Positions 33,564 through 41,354 of a stretch of 64,000 nucleotides of DNA are shown one piece after another. Below the pieces are notes generated by a model. The model saw only the letters and a program-made list of their open reading frames with translations. It was not told where the DNA came from and ran no database searches. Within the stretch, counting starts at the first letter, position 1. Every line of letters starts with the position of its first letter. Made by a program: the position numbers and the translations under genes. The stretch is from contig NZ_JACIDS010000004.1 of NCBI RefSeq assembly GCF_014196455.1, positions 434,001-498,000 on the forward strand, read 5' to 3'. The DNA comes from Kaistia hirudinis (GTDB lineage Bacteria; Pseudomonadota; Alphaproteobacteria; Rhizobiales; Kaistiaceae).

Positions 33564-34352
33564 TCACACGATCGTGCCGCCGTCGACGAGCAGGTCCTGG
33601 CCGGTGACGTTGCGCGCCATGTCGGAGAGCAGGAAGACGACGGCGTTGGCGATGTCGTCCGCCGTACTCAGCCGGCCGAGCGCTGCGGTCGTGGCGAAGC
33701 GGGCATAGCGCTCCTCATAGGTGATGCCTTCGAGCGCGGCCTCTTCCAAGAACTGGCGCAGGATGCGCGGGCCCTCGACGCCGCCGGGCGAGACCATGTT
33801 GACGCGGACGCCAGCGCTGCCGGCTTCCAGCGCTGCCGATTTGGTGAGGCCGCGCAGCGTCCATTTGGTGGCGCCGTAGAGCGAGGCGTTGCGCACGCCC
33901 TTGAAGCCGAACGTGCCGCCGATATTGACGATGCCGCCGCCGCCCCGCGCCATCAGCTCCGGCAGCATGGCCTTCATGACGAGGAAGGTGCCGAGCACGT
34001 TGACGTCGAACAGCTCGCGGAAATCGTCGGTGGTGTGCTCCCAGAGCTTCTTGCCCGTCGGGCCGGAGACGCCGGCGACATTGACCGCGCCATGCAGGCG
34101 GGTTCCGAAATGCGCTGCGGCCTCGGCCACCGCATGCGCGACCTCGGCCTCGTCGGTGACATCGGTGCGGATCGCCAGCGCCTCGCGGCCGAGCGCGCGG
34201 ACGTCCGCGGCGATCGCCTCGATCGGCGCCATGTCGCGACCGATCAGGACGAGATCGCCGCCCGCCGCGGCGATCGCGCGGGTGATGGCGCCGCCCATGC
34301 CCTTGGCCGGCCCGGTGACGAGGATGGCGCGGCCTTCGAGGGGAAGCGGCAT
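33564..34352 (-). CDS. SDR family oxidoreductase (paralogue B)
   Basis: A 262-residue classical SDR with cofactor motif TGPAKGMG, NVAGVSGPTGK, GGTFGFKG and catalytic YGATKWTLRG; it ends DLLVDGG. It is closely similar throughout to the SDR at 26482-27276, suggesting duplication within the cluster followed by divergence in substrate. It is convergent with the amidohydrolase-2 gene (10 bp apart) and is the last gene of a minus-strand run headed by the ABC transporter genes. Confidence 0.92.
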   Translation of the reverse strand: MPLPLEGRAILVTGPAKGMGGAITRAIAAAGGDLVLIGRDMAPIEAIAADVRALGREALAIRTDVTDEAEVAHAVAEAAAHFGTRLHGAVNVAGVSGPTGKKLWEHTTDDFRELFDVNVLGTFLVMKAMLPELMARGGGGIVNIGGTFGFKGVRNASLYGATKWTLRGLTKSAALEAGSAGVRVNMVSPGGVEGPRILRQFLEEAALEGITYEERYARFATTAALGRLSTADDIANAVVFLLSDMARNVTGQDLLVDGGTIV

Positions 34353-34377
34353 TGCGGTTTCTCTCTTTCGGGAATGT

Positions 34378-35160
34378 TCAGCTGCGCCAGCTCGTCAGCC
34401 GCTTCTCGACCAGCGTCGTGGCGGAGAAGATCAGATAGGCGAGCAGCATGGAGACGACCACGGCTGCCCAGAGCAGGTCGTTCTTGCGATAGGAGGCGGC
34501 ATCGAGGATCAGCGAGCCGAGCCCCGGCGCGCCGGAGAGCCATTCGGCCAGCATGGCCGAGAGGATGGCGCTGGTCGCCGCGCTGCGAAGGCCCGCGAAG
34601 ATGAAGGGGAGGGCGAAGGGAAACCGCACCTTGAGGAAGAGCTGCACGCGGCTCGCGCCGAGCACATGCATGAGTTCGAGCGCGTTCTTTCGCGTCGAGG
34701 AGAAGCCCTTCATGGCGTTGACCATGATGGGGAAGAACGAGACGATCACGACGACGACGATCGCCGTGCCGATGCCGCGGCCGAACACCATGATCAGGAT
34801 CGGCGCGATGGCGAGGACGGGCGCGGTGCGGAGGCCAATGACGATCGGCAGGACGGCATGAGTCGCCTTCTGCGAATTGACGAAGAGCGCGGCAAGGCCG
34901 ATGGCGACGAGGAAGGCGACGACGAGGCCGGCCGCGGCGTTGCGCAGGGTCAGCGCGACGGAGAGGCCGATCTTGCCGAAATTGGCCTCGAAGGCGGCGA
35001 GCGTCGCTTCCGGCGGCGGCATGATGTAGGGCGGCACGGCGAAGACCGTGACCGCCGCTTTCCAGATCACGACGATCACCAGCGCGAAGACGAGCGGCCC
35101 GAGCGCCGCCCGAAGCAGGCTGCCGGCCCGGTTCGGCGCGGTGGCAGCAACATCAGCCAT
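34378..35160 (-). CDS. ABC transporter permease (SsuC/ThiX/TauC-like), second permease
   Basis: A 260-residue inner-membrane permease with about six transmembrane helices. The cytoplasmic coupling loop is MHVLGASRVQLFLKVRFPFALP, of the nitrate/sulfonate/taurine type. It overlaps the companion permease by 8 bp and precedes SDR paralogue B. Together with the second permease it would form a heterodimer served by the ATPase at 35973-36779. Confidence 0.92.
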   Translation of the reverse strand: MADVAATAPNRAGSLLRAALGPLVFALVIVVIWKAAVTVFAVPPYIMPPPEATLAAFEANFGKIGLSVALTLRNAAAGLVVAFLVAIGLAALFVNSQKATHAVLPIVIGLRTAPVLAIAPILIMVFGRGIGTAIVVVVIVSFFPIMVNAMKGFSSTRKNALELMHVLGASRVQLFLKVRFPFALPFIFAGLRSAATSAILSAMLAEWLSGAPGLGSLILDAASYRKNDLLWAAVVVSMLLAYLIFSATTLVEKRLTSWRS

Positions 35161-35980
35161 GGCCGCCGCCTCCGCCAGTTGTCTGCTGCGGCGCGCCGAT
35201 CACGATCCGCTCGGCTAGCGCGACGAGGCCATAGGCAATGGTCGCGACCAGGCAGACGGCGACGATGGTGAGCCAGGCGAGCGGCACGTCGAAGGAGAAC
35301 AGCGCATAGGTCATCATGATGCCGAGGCCGCGATCGGCGCTGACCCATTCGGCGATGAGCGCGCCGAGGACGGAGAGGGGCGCGGCGATCTTCAGCGCCG
35401 AGAACAGGTAGGGCAGGGCCGAGGGGAAGGCGAGTTTCGCGAGGCGCTGCCAGCGCGACGCCGCGAGGATGTGGAAGAGTTCGGAGACGTTGCGGTCGAT
35501 CGCCTTGAAGCCCTGGATCACGCCGACAACGAGGGGAAACAGCGCCGCGATGGTCGCGATGACGATGCGCGAGGCGAGGCCATTGCCGACCCAAACCATC
35601 AGGATCGGCGTCAGCGCGATCAGCGGGATCGAATCCACGATGATGGCGAACTTCATGATGCTCGGCTCGGTGCGCCGCCATGAGGTGGCGACGGCTCCAA
35701 GGACGAGCGCGACGAGGGTTGCCAGGAAGAAGCCGGCCGCCGCCGACAGCACGGTCGGCACCATGTGGTAAAAGAGATCCGACCAGGAGCGGGTGAACGC
35801 GCCGGCGATCTCGCTCGGCGCCGGCACGGTGATCGGCAGCAGGTTCGCCGCCTTCGCCAGTTCCCAGATCGCCAGAATGACAATGATCACGGCGGCGGGC
35901 GCGAACAGCCTGCCCGCGGCGCGGCCGATGGCGCCGCCTTCGCGCGGGCGCGGCGCGGCGAGCGCGGCCTCGTCAGCCAT
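35153..35980 (-). CDS. ABC transporter permease (SsuC/ThiX/TauC-like), first permease
   Basis: A 275-residue inner-membrane permease; hydrophobic segments start at LFAPAAVIIVILAIWELA, and the coupling loop is FHILAASRWQRLAKLAFPSALP. The frame is open upstream; the ATG at 35978-35980, overlapping the ATPase end by 8 bp, starts MADEAALAAPRPRE. The C-terminus has a Gly run (TTGGGGGHG). Two different permeases in one importer is less common in this family, which often uses a homodimer. Confidence 0.9.
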   Translation of the reverse strand: MADEAALAAPRPREGGAIGRAAGRLFAPAAVIIVILAIWELAKAANLLPITVPAPSEIAGAFTRSWSDLFYHMVPTVLSAAAGFFLATLVALVLGAVATSWRRTEPSIMKFAIIVDSIPLIALTPILMVWVGNGLASRIVIATIAALFPLVVGVIQGFKAIDRNVSELFHILAASRWQRLAKLAFPSALPYLFSALKIAAPLSVLGALIAEWVSADRGLGIMMTYALFSFDVPLAWLTIVAVCLVATIAYGLVALAERIVIGAPQQTTGGGGGHG

Positions 35981-36779
35981 GGGCGCGCTCCGGTCGGGCG
36001 GCCGCGCCATCATCCGCCAGTTCGTCGCCGAACAGGGCGGCGCGCACGGCGTTTTCCAGCCGGTTGAATTCCGCCGTCTGCAGCATGGCGAGATGGCGCG
36101 GGCGCGGCAGGTCGACCTCGATCGTCGTGACCAGACGGCCGGGATGGGCGGCGAGCACATGCACCTGATCGGCCATGAACACGGCCTCGCCGATCGTGTG
36201 CGTGACGAGGATCGCCGTGGTGCCGGTCTCCTGCCAGATGCGGAGCAGTTCGAGATTCATGCGCTGGCGTGTGATCTCGTCGAGCGCACCGAACGGCTCG
36301 TCGAGCAGCAGCACCTTGGGCCGCAGCGTCAGGGCGCGGGCGATCGAGACGCGCTGCTGCATGCCGCCGGAAAGCTGGGCGGGCTTGGCATTCTCGAAGC
36401 CGGAGAGGCCGACGAGGCGGATCAGGTTCTCCGGCCGCGGGCCGTCGCCGATCGGGCCGCCGGCGATCTCGAGCGGTAGCGAGACATTGTCGAGCACGGT
36501 GCGCCAGGGCAGCAGGCTCGCATCCTGAAAGACGAAGCCGATATCGTGGCGCAGCCGCGCCTCGCCCGGCGGTTTGCCGCCGATGGTGATCGCGCCGCTG
36601 GTCGGCCCGAGAATGTCGGCGACGAGCCTGAGCAGCGTGGACTTGCCGCAGCCCGACGGGCCGATCAGCGCGGAGAAGCTGCCCGAGGGGAAGGTCAGCG
36701 AGACATCGTCGATCGCCCGGACCGACCGGCGGTCGATCTCGAAATCCTTGGAGACGTGGTCGAGGATGATCTCGGTCAT
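35973..36779 (-). CDS. ABC transporter ATP-binding protein (SsuB/TauB-like)
   Basis: A 268-residue ATPase. Walker A is GPSGCGKSTLL, the signature is LSGGMQQRVSIARAL, Walker B with D-loop is VLLLDEPFGALDE, and the switch His is in VTHTIGEAVF. The IEVDLPRPR near the end is typical of the nitrate/sulfonate/bicarbonate class. First of the run ATPase-permease-permease-SDR; the binding-protein gene lies upstream across a 202-bp gap that holds a 31-bp inverted repeat. Confidence 0.95.
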   Translation of the reverse strand: MTEIILDHVSKDFEIDRRSVRAIDDVSLTFPSGSFSALIGPSGCGKSTLLRLVADILGPTSGAITIGGKPPGEARLRHDIGFVFQDASLLPWRTVLDNVSLPLEIAGGPIGDGPRPENLIRLVGLSGFENAKPAQLSGGMQQRVSIARALTLRPKVLLLDEPFGALDEITRQRMNLELLRIWQETGTTAILVTHTIGEAVFMADQVHVLAAHPGRLVTTIEVDLPRPRHLAMLQTAEFNRLENAVRAALFGDELADDGAAARPERAHG

Positions 36780-36840
36780 GCGATCAAGTCACTCCACATG
36801 GCCGCCCGCCGTGGTGGGCGCGCCCCGGCCCGCAATCAGT

Positions 36841-36948
36841 TGTCATTGCCGGGCTTGACCCGGCAATCCAGACTGGCTTGCGGCCTTCGGCTTTGGTTCC
36901 GGTCTTGCGAAGAAGGACTGGATTGCCGGGTCAAGCCCGGCAATGACA
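36841..36948. repeat. perfect 31-bp inverted repeats flanking 46 bp (REP doublet / MITE-like)
   Basis: The arm at 36841-36871 (begins TGTCATTGCCGGG) is exactly complementary to 36918-36948. Each arm can also fold on itself, TTGCCGGG pairing with CCCGGCAA around CTTGA. The 46-bp centre has no coding signal. It lies between the binding-protein gene and the ATPase gene of one transporter. Such elements are dispersed repeats in this order and may change expression within the operon. Confidence 0.88.
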
Positions 36949-36981
36949 GCCTTTCTGTCGTTGCTCGTTCGGCCTGATGCC

Positions 36982-38058
36982 TCACTTCCCGTGCGCGGCG
37001 GCGATGAGCTTCTGCGTGACGACGTCCTCGACCTTGACCTGGCCCTCTTTCAGCTCGCCGGCCTTGATCGAGAAATCGATGCCCTGCTGGAACACCGAGG
37101 GCTCGATCCAGAGCAGGCCGTGCGTCTTGGCGTCGCCCACAGGGATGAAGTCCTTGTAGACACCGGCCTCGGCGGTCTGCGCCTTCAGGTCCAGGCCGCG
37201 CTGGCCGTATTTGTCGACCATCAGCTTGGCCATGGCGTCGGGATTGTCGAGGAACCATTGCCAGCCCTTGATCTCGGCCTTGAGCCAGCGCGTGATCAGG
37301 TCGGCCTTGGTATCGATCGACTCGTCGGTCGCGAACAGCACGCCGGCATAGCCGGGCAGGCCGAGGTCGTTCATGTAGGCGACCTCGATATCGACGCCGC
37401 GCTCCTTGAGCATGACACCCTGATTGGTCGCCCAGCCGTAATAGCCGTCGACCTGCCCGGCGGCGAGCATACCGGGATCCGTGCCGACCGGGACATAATT
37501 GACCGTCGAGGGATCGATACCGGCCGCTTTGAGCAGCACGTCCATCTGCGGGCGCGTCGCATTGGGCAGCGCGATCGTCTTGCCCGGGAAATCCTGCAGC
37601 GTCTTGATGGGCTTCGACGCGAGCGACATGATCGCGCCCGGCGCCTTCTGCATGATCGCGGCGAAGGCCTTGACCGGCACGCCCGAGATGCGCGTGCGCA
37701 CGACGCCTTCGACATCGCTGTCGGAGGTCATCGCCTGGCCGCTGACGACGACGGCCGTGCCATCGGTGCCCGGGCCGCCCGAGAGGAACTCGGCCTCGAT
37801 GCCCTCATCGGCGAAATAGCCCTGGTCGATGGCCGCGAAATGGCCGCCGAACTGGATGGATTTGATCCAGCCGAGCTGGTGGACGAACTTGTCCGCCGCA
37901 TAGGCCGTCCTCGCGCCGAAGGAGAGGGCGCCGGGCGCGACGAAGACGCCGGCGAGGAGGCCGCCGCCGGCCTTCAGCAGCGAGCGGCGATCAAGCTTCA
38001 GCGCCGGCGCCTTGAGCGGGGCGGTGATCAGGTCGGAGGTGCTTTTCTTGTCGGTCAT
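36982..38058 (-). CDS. ABC transporter substrate-binding protein (NMT1/THI5-like, SsuA-like)
   Basis: A 358-residue periplasmic binding protein. A twin-arginine-like N-region and hydrophobic core (DRRSLLKAGGGLLAGVF...ALSFGARTAYAA) indicate export, probably by Tat, with cleavage after AYA. The mature part has VHQLGWIKSIQFGGHFAAIDQGYF, typical of the NMT1/THI5 and nitrate/sulfonate group that binds pyrimidine precursors, sulfonates and other small heterocycles. The start is the internal ATG at 38058, preceded by GGAAAGG. It is the first gene of the importer. Confidence 0.92.
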   Translation of the reverse strand: MTDKKSTSDLITAPLKAPALKLDRRSLLKAGGGLLAGVFVAPGALSFGARTAYAADKFVHQLGWIKSIQFGGHFAAIDQGYFADEGIEAEFLSGGPGTDGTAVVVSGQAMTSDSDVEGVVRTRISGVPVKAFAAIMQKAPGAIMSLASKPIKTLQDFPGKTIALPNATRPQMDVLLKAAGIDPSTVNYVPVGTDPGMLAAGQVDGYYGWATNQGVMLKERGVDIEVAYMNDLGLPGYAGVLFATDESIDTKADLITRWLKAEIKGWQWFLDNPDAMAKLMVDKYGQRGLDLKAQTAEAGVYKDFIPVGDAKTHGLLWIEPSVFQQGIDFSIKAGELKEGQVKVEDVVTQKLIAAAHGK

Positions 38059-38151
38059 TGGCTGGCCTTTCCGGCATCCCTTCTGGAGAATGTCGCTGGT
38101 CAAAAGAGCAAGCTCCGTGCCACAAGAAAGCCGCGCAAACCCGACTTTCTA

Positions 38152-38166
38152 CAAAATGGTATTTTG
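38152..38166. promoter_or_regulatory. 15-bp palindrome between the binding-protein gene and the alpha/beta-hydrolase gene
   Basis: Arms CAAAAT and ATTTTG around GGT, in an AT-rich patch of the 176-bp gap between divergent starts. It is a candidate operator or promoter element. No TTGTCG half-site of the gntR type was seen in this gap. Confidence 0.3.
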
Positions 38167-38234
38167 CCGATAATCGAGGTTCATGGCGCAAATCGCAGCA
38201 AGTGTTGCTTTCTTGAGCAAGGGAACAGGCTGAC

Positions 38235-39047
38235 ATGGCGGAAACGATCATCGCCAGCGGCATCGCGCAGCATGTCGCGATCGAGGGCCCTGCGGCGGGG
38301 CCGGCCCTGCTGCTCGTGCATGGCCTCGGCTGGGATCACACGCTCTGGGCCGGCCAGATCGAGACGCTGGTCGCGCGCGGCTGGCGCGTGATCGCGCCGG
38401 ACCTCCGCGGCATGGGGGCGAGCGACAAGCCGGGCAGCCCCTATTCGATCGATCTCTATGCCGACGACATGCTGGCGCTGATGGATGCGCTTGGCGTGCG
38501 GCGCTTCGCGCTCGCCGGATTCTCTCTCGGCGGCATCATCGCGGCGGCGATGATCGGCAAGGCGGCGGCGCGGATCGAGGCGGCGCTGATCGCCTGCTGC
38601 GGCGTGCATTCGACGGCGGAAGGCGAGGCCGTCACGGAGGCGATGCTGGCGCGCGCAGTCGAGCTCGGTCCGCTCGCCTTCGCCCGCGAGCAGGCGGCGG
38701 CGATCTGGCATCCGGATTTTGCCGCGGCGCATCCCGACGCGGTCGAGCGCTTCATCGTCTGGCGCGCCGCAATGGATCAGGCGGCGCTGACGCGCGCGTT
38801 TCGCTCGGGTTACGGCATCGACTATCGGCCGGTGCTGGATGCGGCGCGGCTGCCGGTCCGCTTCGTCGCGGCCGATCGCGACCCCTTCGCCTCCGTCGCG
38901 ACGCTGGAGGATCTCAAACGCCGGGTTCCGGGCGCCGATCTCGTCGTGATCGAACGGTCGGGCCATATGGCGCCGATCGAGCAGCGCCCGGCCTTCGACG
39001 CGGCGCTGGTGGATTTTCTCGATCGGGCGGCCGTCAGGAAGGGGTAG
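38235..39047 (+). CDS. alpha/beta hydrolase (enol-lactonase/RutD-like)
   Basis: A 270-residue alpha/beta-hydrolase fold enzyme. The oxyanion loop is LLVHGLGWDHTLW, the nucleophile S97 is in GFSLGG, the acid is in VAADRDPF and the His in ERSGHMAPIE. Length and motifs are closest to 3-oxoadipate enol-lactonase and RutD-type hydrolases. Divergent from the importer binding-protein gene, it probably belongs to the same catabolic region. Its end overlaps the convergent lacI-type gene by 14 bp. Confidence 0.88.
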   Translation: MAETIIASGIAQHVAIEGPAAGPALLLVHGLGWDHTLWAGQIETLVARGWRVIAPDLRGMGASDKPGSPYSIDLYADDMLALMDALGVRRFALAGFSLGGIIAAAMIGKAAARIEAALIACCGVHSTAEGEAVTEAMLARAVELGPLAFAREQAAAIWHPDFAAAHPDAVERFIVWRAAMDQAALTRAFRSGYGIDYRPVLDAARLPVRFVAADRDPFASVATLEDLKRRVPGADLVVIERSGHMAPIEQRPAFDAALVDFLDRAAVRKG

Positions 39048-40104
39048 GCGCCGGCGCCGTGCTGCCGCGCTCCAGCCATTCGCTGGGGAGCACGGTGCGC
39101 TCGGCGAGGGCTGCCTCGCCGGCAATGGCCTTCAGCAGGCCCTGCGCGGCCGCCGCGCCCATATCGACCGTCGGCTGGCGGATCGTCGCGAGGCCCGGAC
39201 CGCAGAATTCGCCGACCGCCGCGCCGTCGAAGCCCATCACCGAGACGGCCTCCGGCACGGCGATGCCCGCCCGGCGGATCGTGTGCATGAAGGCGATGGC
39301 GATATCGTCGCTGCAGCAGAGCACTGCGGTCGGCCGCTCATCGAGCGCGAGGAACGCGGCGGCGGCCGCGCTGCCGCAAGCGAAGCCCTCTCGAAAATCA
39401 TAGAACTGTCCGAAGCGGCGGACCGCTCCCTCGCCGAGGCCGGCTACGTCCAGTGCCTCGATCAGCCCGCCATAACGCTCGACATCGTGGAAATTGCCGA
39501 TCGGCCCGGCCACGAAGTAGAAGTGCCGATGGCCCGTCGCGATCAGGCGCTGTGCCGCCGCGCGCATCGCCTCGCGCTCGTTGGTGACGACGCTCGGCAC
39601 GCCCTTGCCGGTGAGATCCAGCAACACCGAGACGATCGGAATGCCGGCATCCGATAGCGTGCGGTTGCCGTGGTGCGGAAGCTCCGAGGCGAGAATGATC
39701 GCGCCGCGGACCGTGCCGCCGAAGGCGAGGTCGAGAATGTGCCGTTCCGTATCTTCGTCACGGTCGAGGTTCGCGATGAGGAGATGGAAGCCGGCCTTGG
39801 TCAGTTCAGTATCGACGCCATCGAGGACCTCGGACACGGTCTGCGAGGCGCCATAGAAGAGCGGGCCGGGCAGCACGACCATGACGATGTCGGAGCGCCC
39901 GATGCGCAGGTTGCGCGCTGCGGCGTTCGGGGTATAGCCGAGCTGCTCGGCCGCCGCTGCGATGCGCTGGCGTGTCTCCTCGTTGACCCGGCCCGGATTG
40001 GCGAGCGCCCGGCTCACCGTCGAGACGGCGACGCCGGCCAAGCGGGCGACGTCGCTCATCAACGGGCCGGTGCCCTCATGCGTTGCTGCCGTTCTTTTCT
40101 TCAT
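39034..40104 (-). CDS. LacI family transcriptional regulator of the adjacent sugar operon
   Basis: A 356-residue repressor. After a short N-terminal arm the helix-turn-helix and hinge are MSDVARLAGVAVSTVSRALANPGRVNEETRQR, followed by a periplasmic-binding-protein-like sensor domain (IVSVLLDLTGKGVPSV, VLCCSDDIAIAFMHTIRRAGIAVPE, VMGFDG). The frame is open far upstream through the operators; the ATG at 40104 is the start consistent with the family. Divergent from the sugar operon, with two identical palindromes between, it most likely represses that operon and itself until a sugar binds. Confidence 0.94.
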   Translation of the reverse strand: MKKRTAATHEGTGPLMSDVARLAGVAVSTVSRALANPGRVNEETRQRIAAAAEQLGYTPNAAARNLRIGRSDIVMVVLPGPLFYGASQTVSEVLDGVDTELTKAGFHLLIANLDRDEDTERHILDLAFGGTVRGAIILASELPHHGNRTLSDAGIPIVSVLLDLTGKGVPSVVTNEREAMRAAAQRLIATGHRHFYFVAGPIGNFHDVERYGGLIEALDVAGLGEGAVRRFGQFYDFREGFACGSAAAAAFLALDERPTAVLCCSDDIAIAFMHTIRRAGIAVPEAVSVMGFDGAAVGEFCGPGLATIRQPTVDMGAAAAQGLLKAIAGEAALAERTVLPSEWLERGSTAPAPTPS

Positions 40105-40156
40105 GACCCCATTCCACGCGATTCGGCGGCTCGCCGAAACCGATATCGGAATTTTC

Positions 40157-40172
40157 TGGCAATCGATTGCCA
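40157..40172. promoter_or_regulatory. LacI-type operator O1
   Basis: Perfect 16-bp palindrome TGGCAATCGATTGCCA with the central CG typical of LacI-family operators. It lies 53 bp upstream of the lacI-type start and 22 bp upstream of the -10/-35 pair's first box start on the plus strand. An identical copy is 57 bp downstream. Confidence 0.88.
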
Positions 40173-40178
40173 ACCCCG

Positions 40179-40206
40179 TTGCACATTTTCCGGACTCGGC
40201 TAATCT
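40179..40206 (+). promoter_or_regulatory. sigma70-type promoter of the sugar operon
   Basis: TTGCAC (40179-40184) and TAATCT (40201-40206) with a 16-bp spacer, directly between the two LacI operators. The start of transcription would fall at about 40213, the first base pair of operator O2, an ideal place for repression. Confidence 0.72.
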
Positions 40207-40213
40207 AGGTGCA

Positions 40214-40229
40214 TGGCAATCGATTGCCA
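40214..40229. promoter_or_regulatory. LacI-type operator O2
   Basis: An exact second copy of TGGCAATCGATTGCCA, 57 bp centre-to-centre from O1 and overlapping the predicted transcription start. Paired sites at this distance would allow a short DNA loop across the promoter. Confidence 0.88.
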
Positions 40230-40320
40230 ACCCATAACGCATTGATTTTGAAATGATCTGGCCAAGGCCAGGTCGCGGATGTCCGCTGCGCGGGCGCCGG
40301 CTGAATGGATGGAAGAGACG

Positions 40321-41274
40321 ATGGTCGAGGCGAAGAAGCTCAAGTTCGGCGTGGATCTGGTGACGTTTTTCCACCCCGGATTCTGGGGTGTGGACAGCTA
40401 TGACGCGATCATCGCCCATGCGAAGGCCGAGCCCCGTGCGTTCTGGGACAAGATCCTCGACGCGATCGAGGCATCGGGCGTCACCGGCGTCGAGCCGACC
40501 TTCTCGCCCTTCAACTGGCGCGATGCGGTGAAGACCTATGGTTCGGTCGAGGCCTTTGCAGCCGAGCTCTCGAAGCGCGGCCTGTCGCTCGCCTCGGGCT
40601 TCTTCGCCGAGCTGGAGCATGGCGCGTCGATCGCCGATCCGGCCGTGCAGGCCAGGATCCTGGCCAGCGCCGGCGACTACGCGGCCTTCATCAAGGCCTG
40701 CGGTGGCGAGGCCATGGTCATCGGCATGCCGATGCGCCAGACGCCCGGCGCCGAGCCCGTCGAGTTCGTTGACCTCGCCGCGGCACAGCCGATCGCCGAT
40801 TTCCTCAATCGTCTCGGCGCACTGACGGCGAAGCACGGCGTCAAGCTGGCGCTCCATACCGAAGCGCACTCGATGTTCTGTTCGAGCCGCGACGTCGATC
40901 TCTTCCTGCTGCTGACCGACCCGGCCTATGTGCATTTCTGCCCGGACACCGCGCATCTGATCGTCGCCGGCGCCGATCCGCTGAAGGTGATCGAGCGCCA
41001 CCGCGAGCGCATGGTGATTGCGCACTGGAAGGATGCGATCGGCCCGATGCCGGTGGATACGCCGATCGACGAGAAGATCCACGAGCGGCATCGGCCGTAT
41101 TTCTGTGGCTTCGGCATCGGCCGCGTCGACTGGCACGCCTTCGTGAAGCTGCTCCGCGACACGCAGTATGAGGGCTGGGCGATCCTCGAGCTCGACGCCG
41201 CGCCCGATCCCATCGCCGACATCGCCGCCGGCCTCAAGTTCATCAACACTGCGCTGGCGCCGACCTACATCTGA
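40321..41274 (+). CDS. sugar phosphate isomerase/epimerase (AP-endonuclease-2 TIM barrel)
   Basis: A 317-residue TIM-barrel enzyme of the IolE/IolI/YcjR group. Likely metal ligands are in GVEPTFSPFNW (Glu), KLALHTEAHSMF, VHFCPDTAHL (Asp-His), IAHWKD and AILELDAAPDP (Glu). Of three in-frame ATGs, that at 40321 has the best ribosome site (GGAAGAG, 4 bp). Relatives isomerise or epimerise keto-sugars. It is first in an operon with a carbohydrate ABC importer and a Gfo/Idh/MocA dehydrogenase, which fits epimerisation of a 3-keto sugar (inference). Confidence 0.87.
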   Translation: MVEAKKLKFGVDLVTFFHPGFWGVDSYDAIIAHAKAEPRAFWDKILDAIEASGVTGVEPTFSPFNWRDAVKTYGSVEAFAAELSKRGLSLASGFFAELEHGASIADPAVQARILASAGDYAAFIKACGGEAMVIGMPMRQTPGAEPVEFVDLAAAQPIADFLNRLGALTAKHGVKLALHTEAHSMFCSSRDVDLFLLLTDPAYVHFCPDTAHLIVAGADPLKVIERHRERMVIAHWKDAIGPMPVDTPIDEKIHERHRPYFCGFGIGRVDWHAFVKLLRDTQYEGWAILELDAAPDPIADIAAGLKFINTALAPTYI

Positions 41275-41283
41275 CCCTTCGCC

Positions 41284-41307
41284 GGAGGCGGCTCCTCCGC
41301 CGCCTCC
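41284..41307 (+). other. intergenic hairpin between the epimerase and binding-protein genes
   Basis: GGAGGCGGC (41284-41292) pairs with GCCGCCTCC (41299-41307) around a 6-nt loop, 10 bp after the epimerase stop; no T-run follows. Hairpins at this place commonly help raise the level of binding-protein mRNA relative to other operon parts. Confidence 0.5.
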
Positions 41308-41354
41308 TCCAGCAAGGCCCCGCAAGAGGGCCCCTTCCTTGCAGAGGTGACTTC

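Noticed and set aside
38152-38166. GntR (TTGTCG) control of the importer and alpha/beta-hydrolase genes
   Set aside because: The gap has a different palindrome (CAAAAT-GGT-ATTTTG) and no TTGTCG half-site, so I did not extend the proposed regulon to it.
39034-41325. A 763-codon minus-strand frame running through the LacI operators into the epimerase gene
   Set aside because: Only the part from 40104 downstream has LacI-family sequence; the upstream part is antisense to the epimerase gene and crosses the promoter region.
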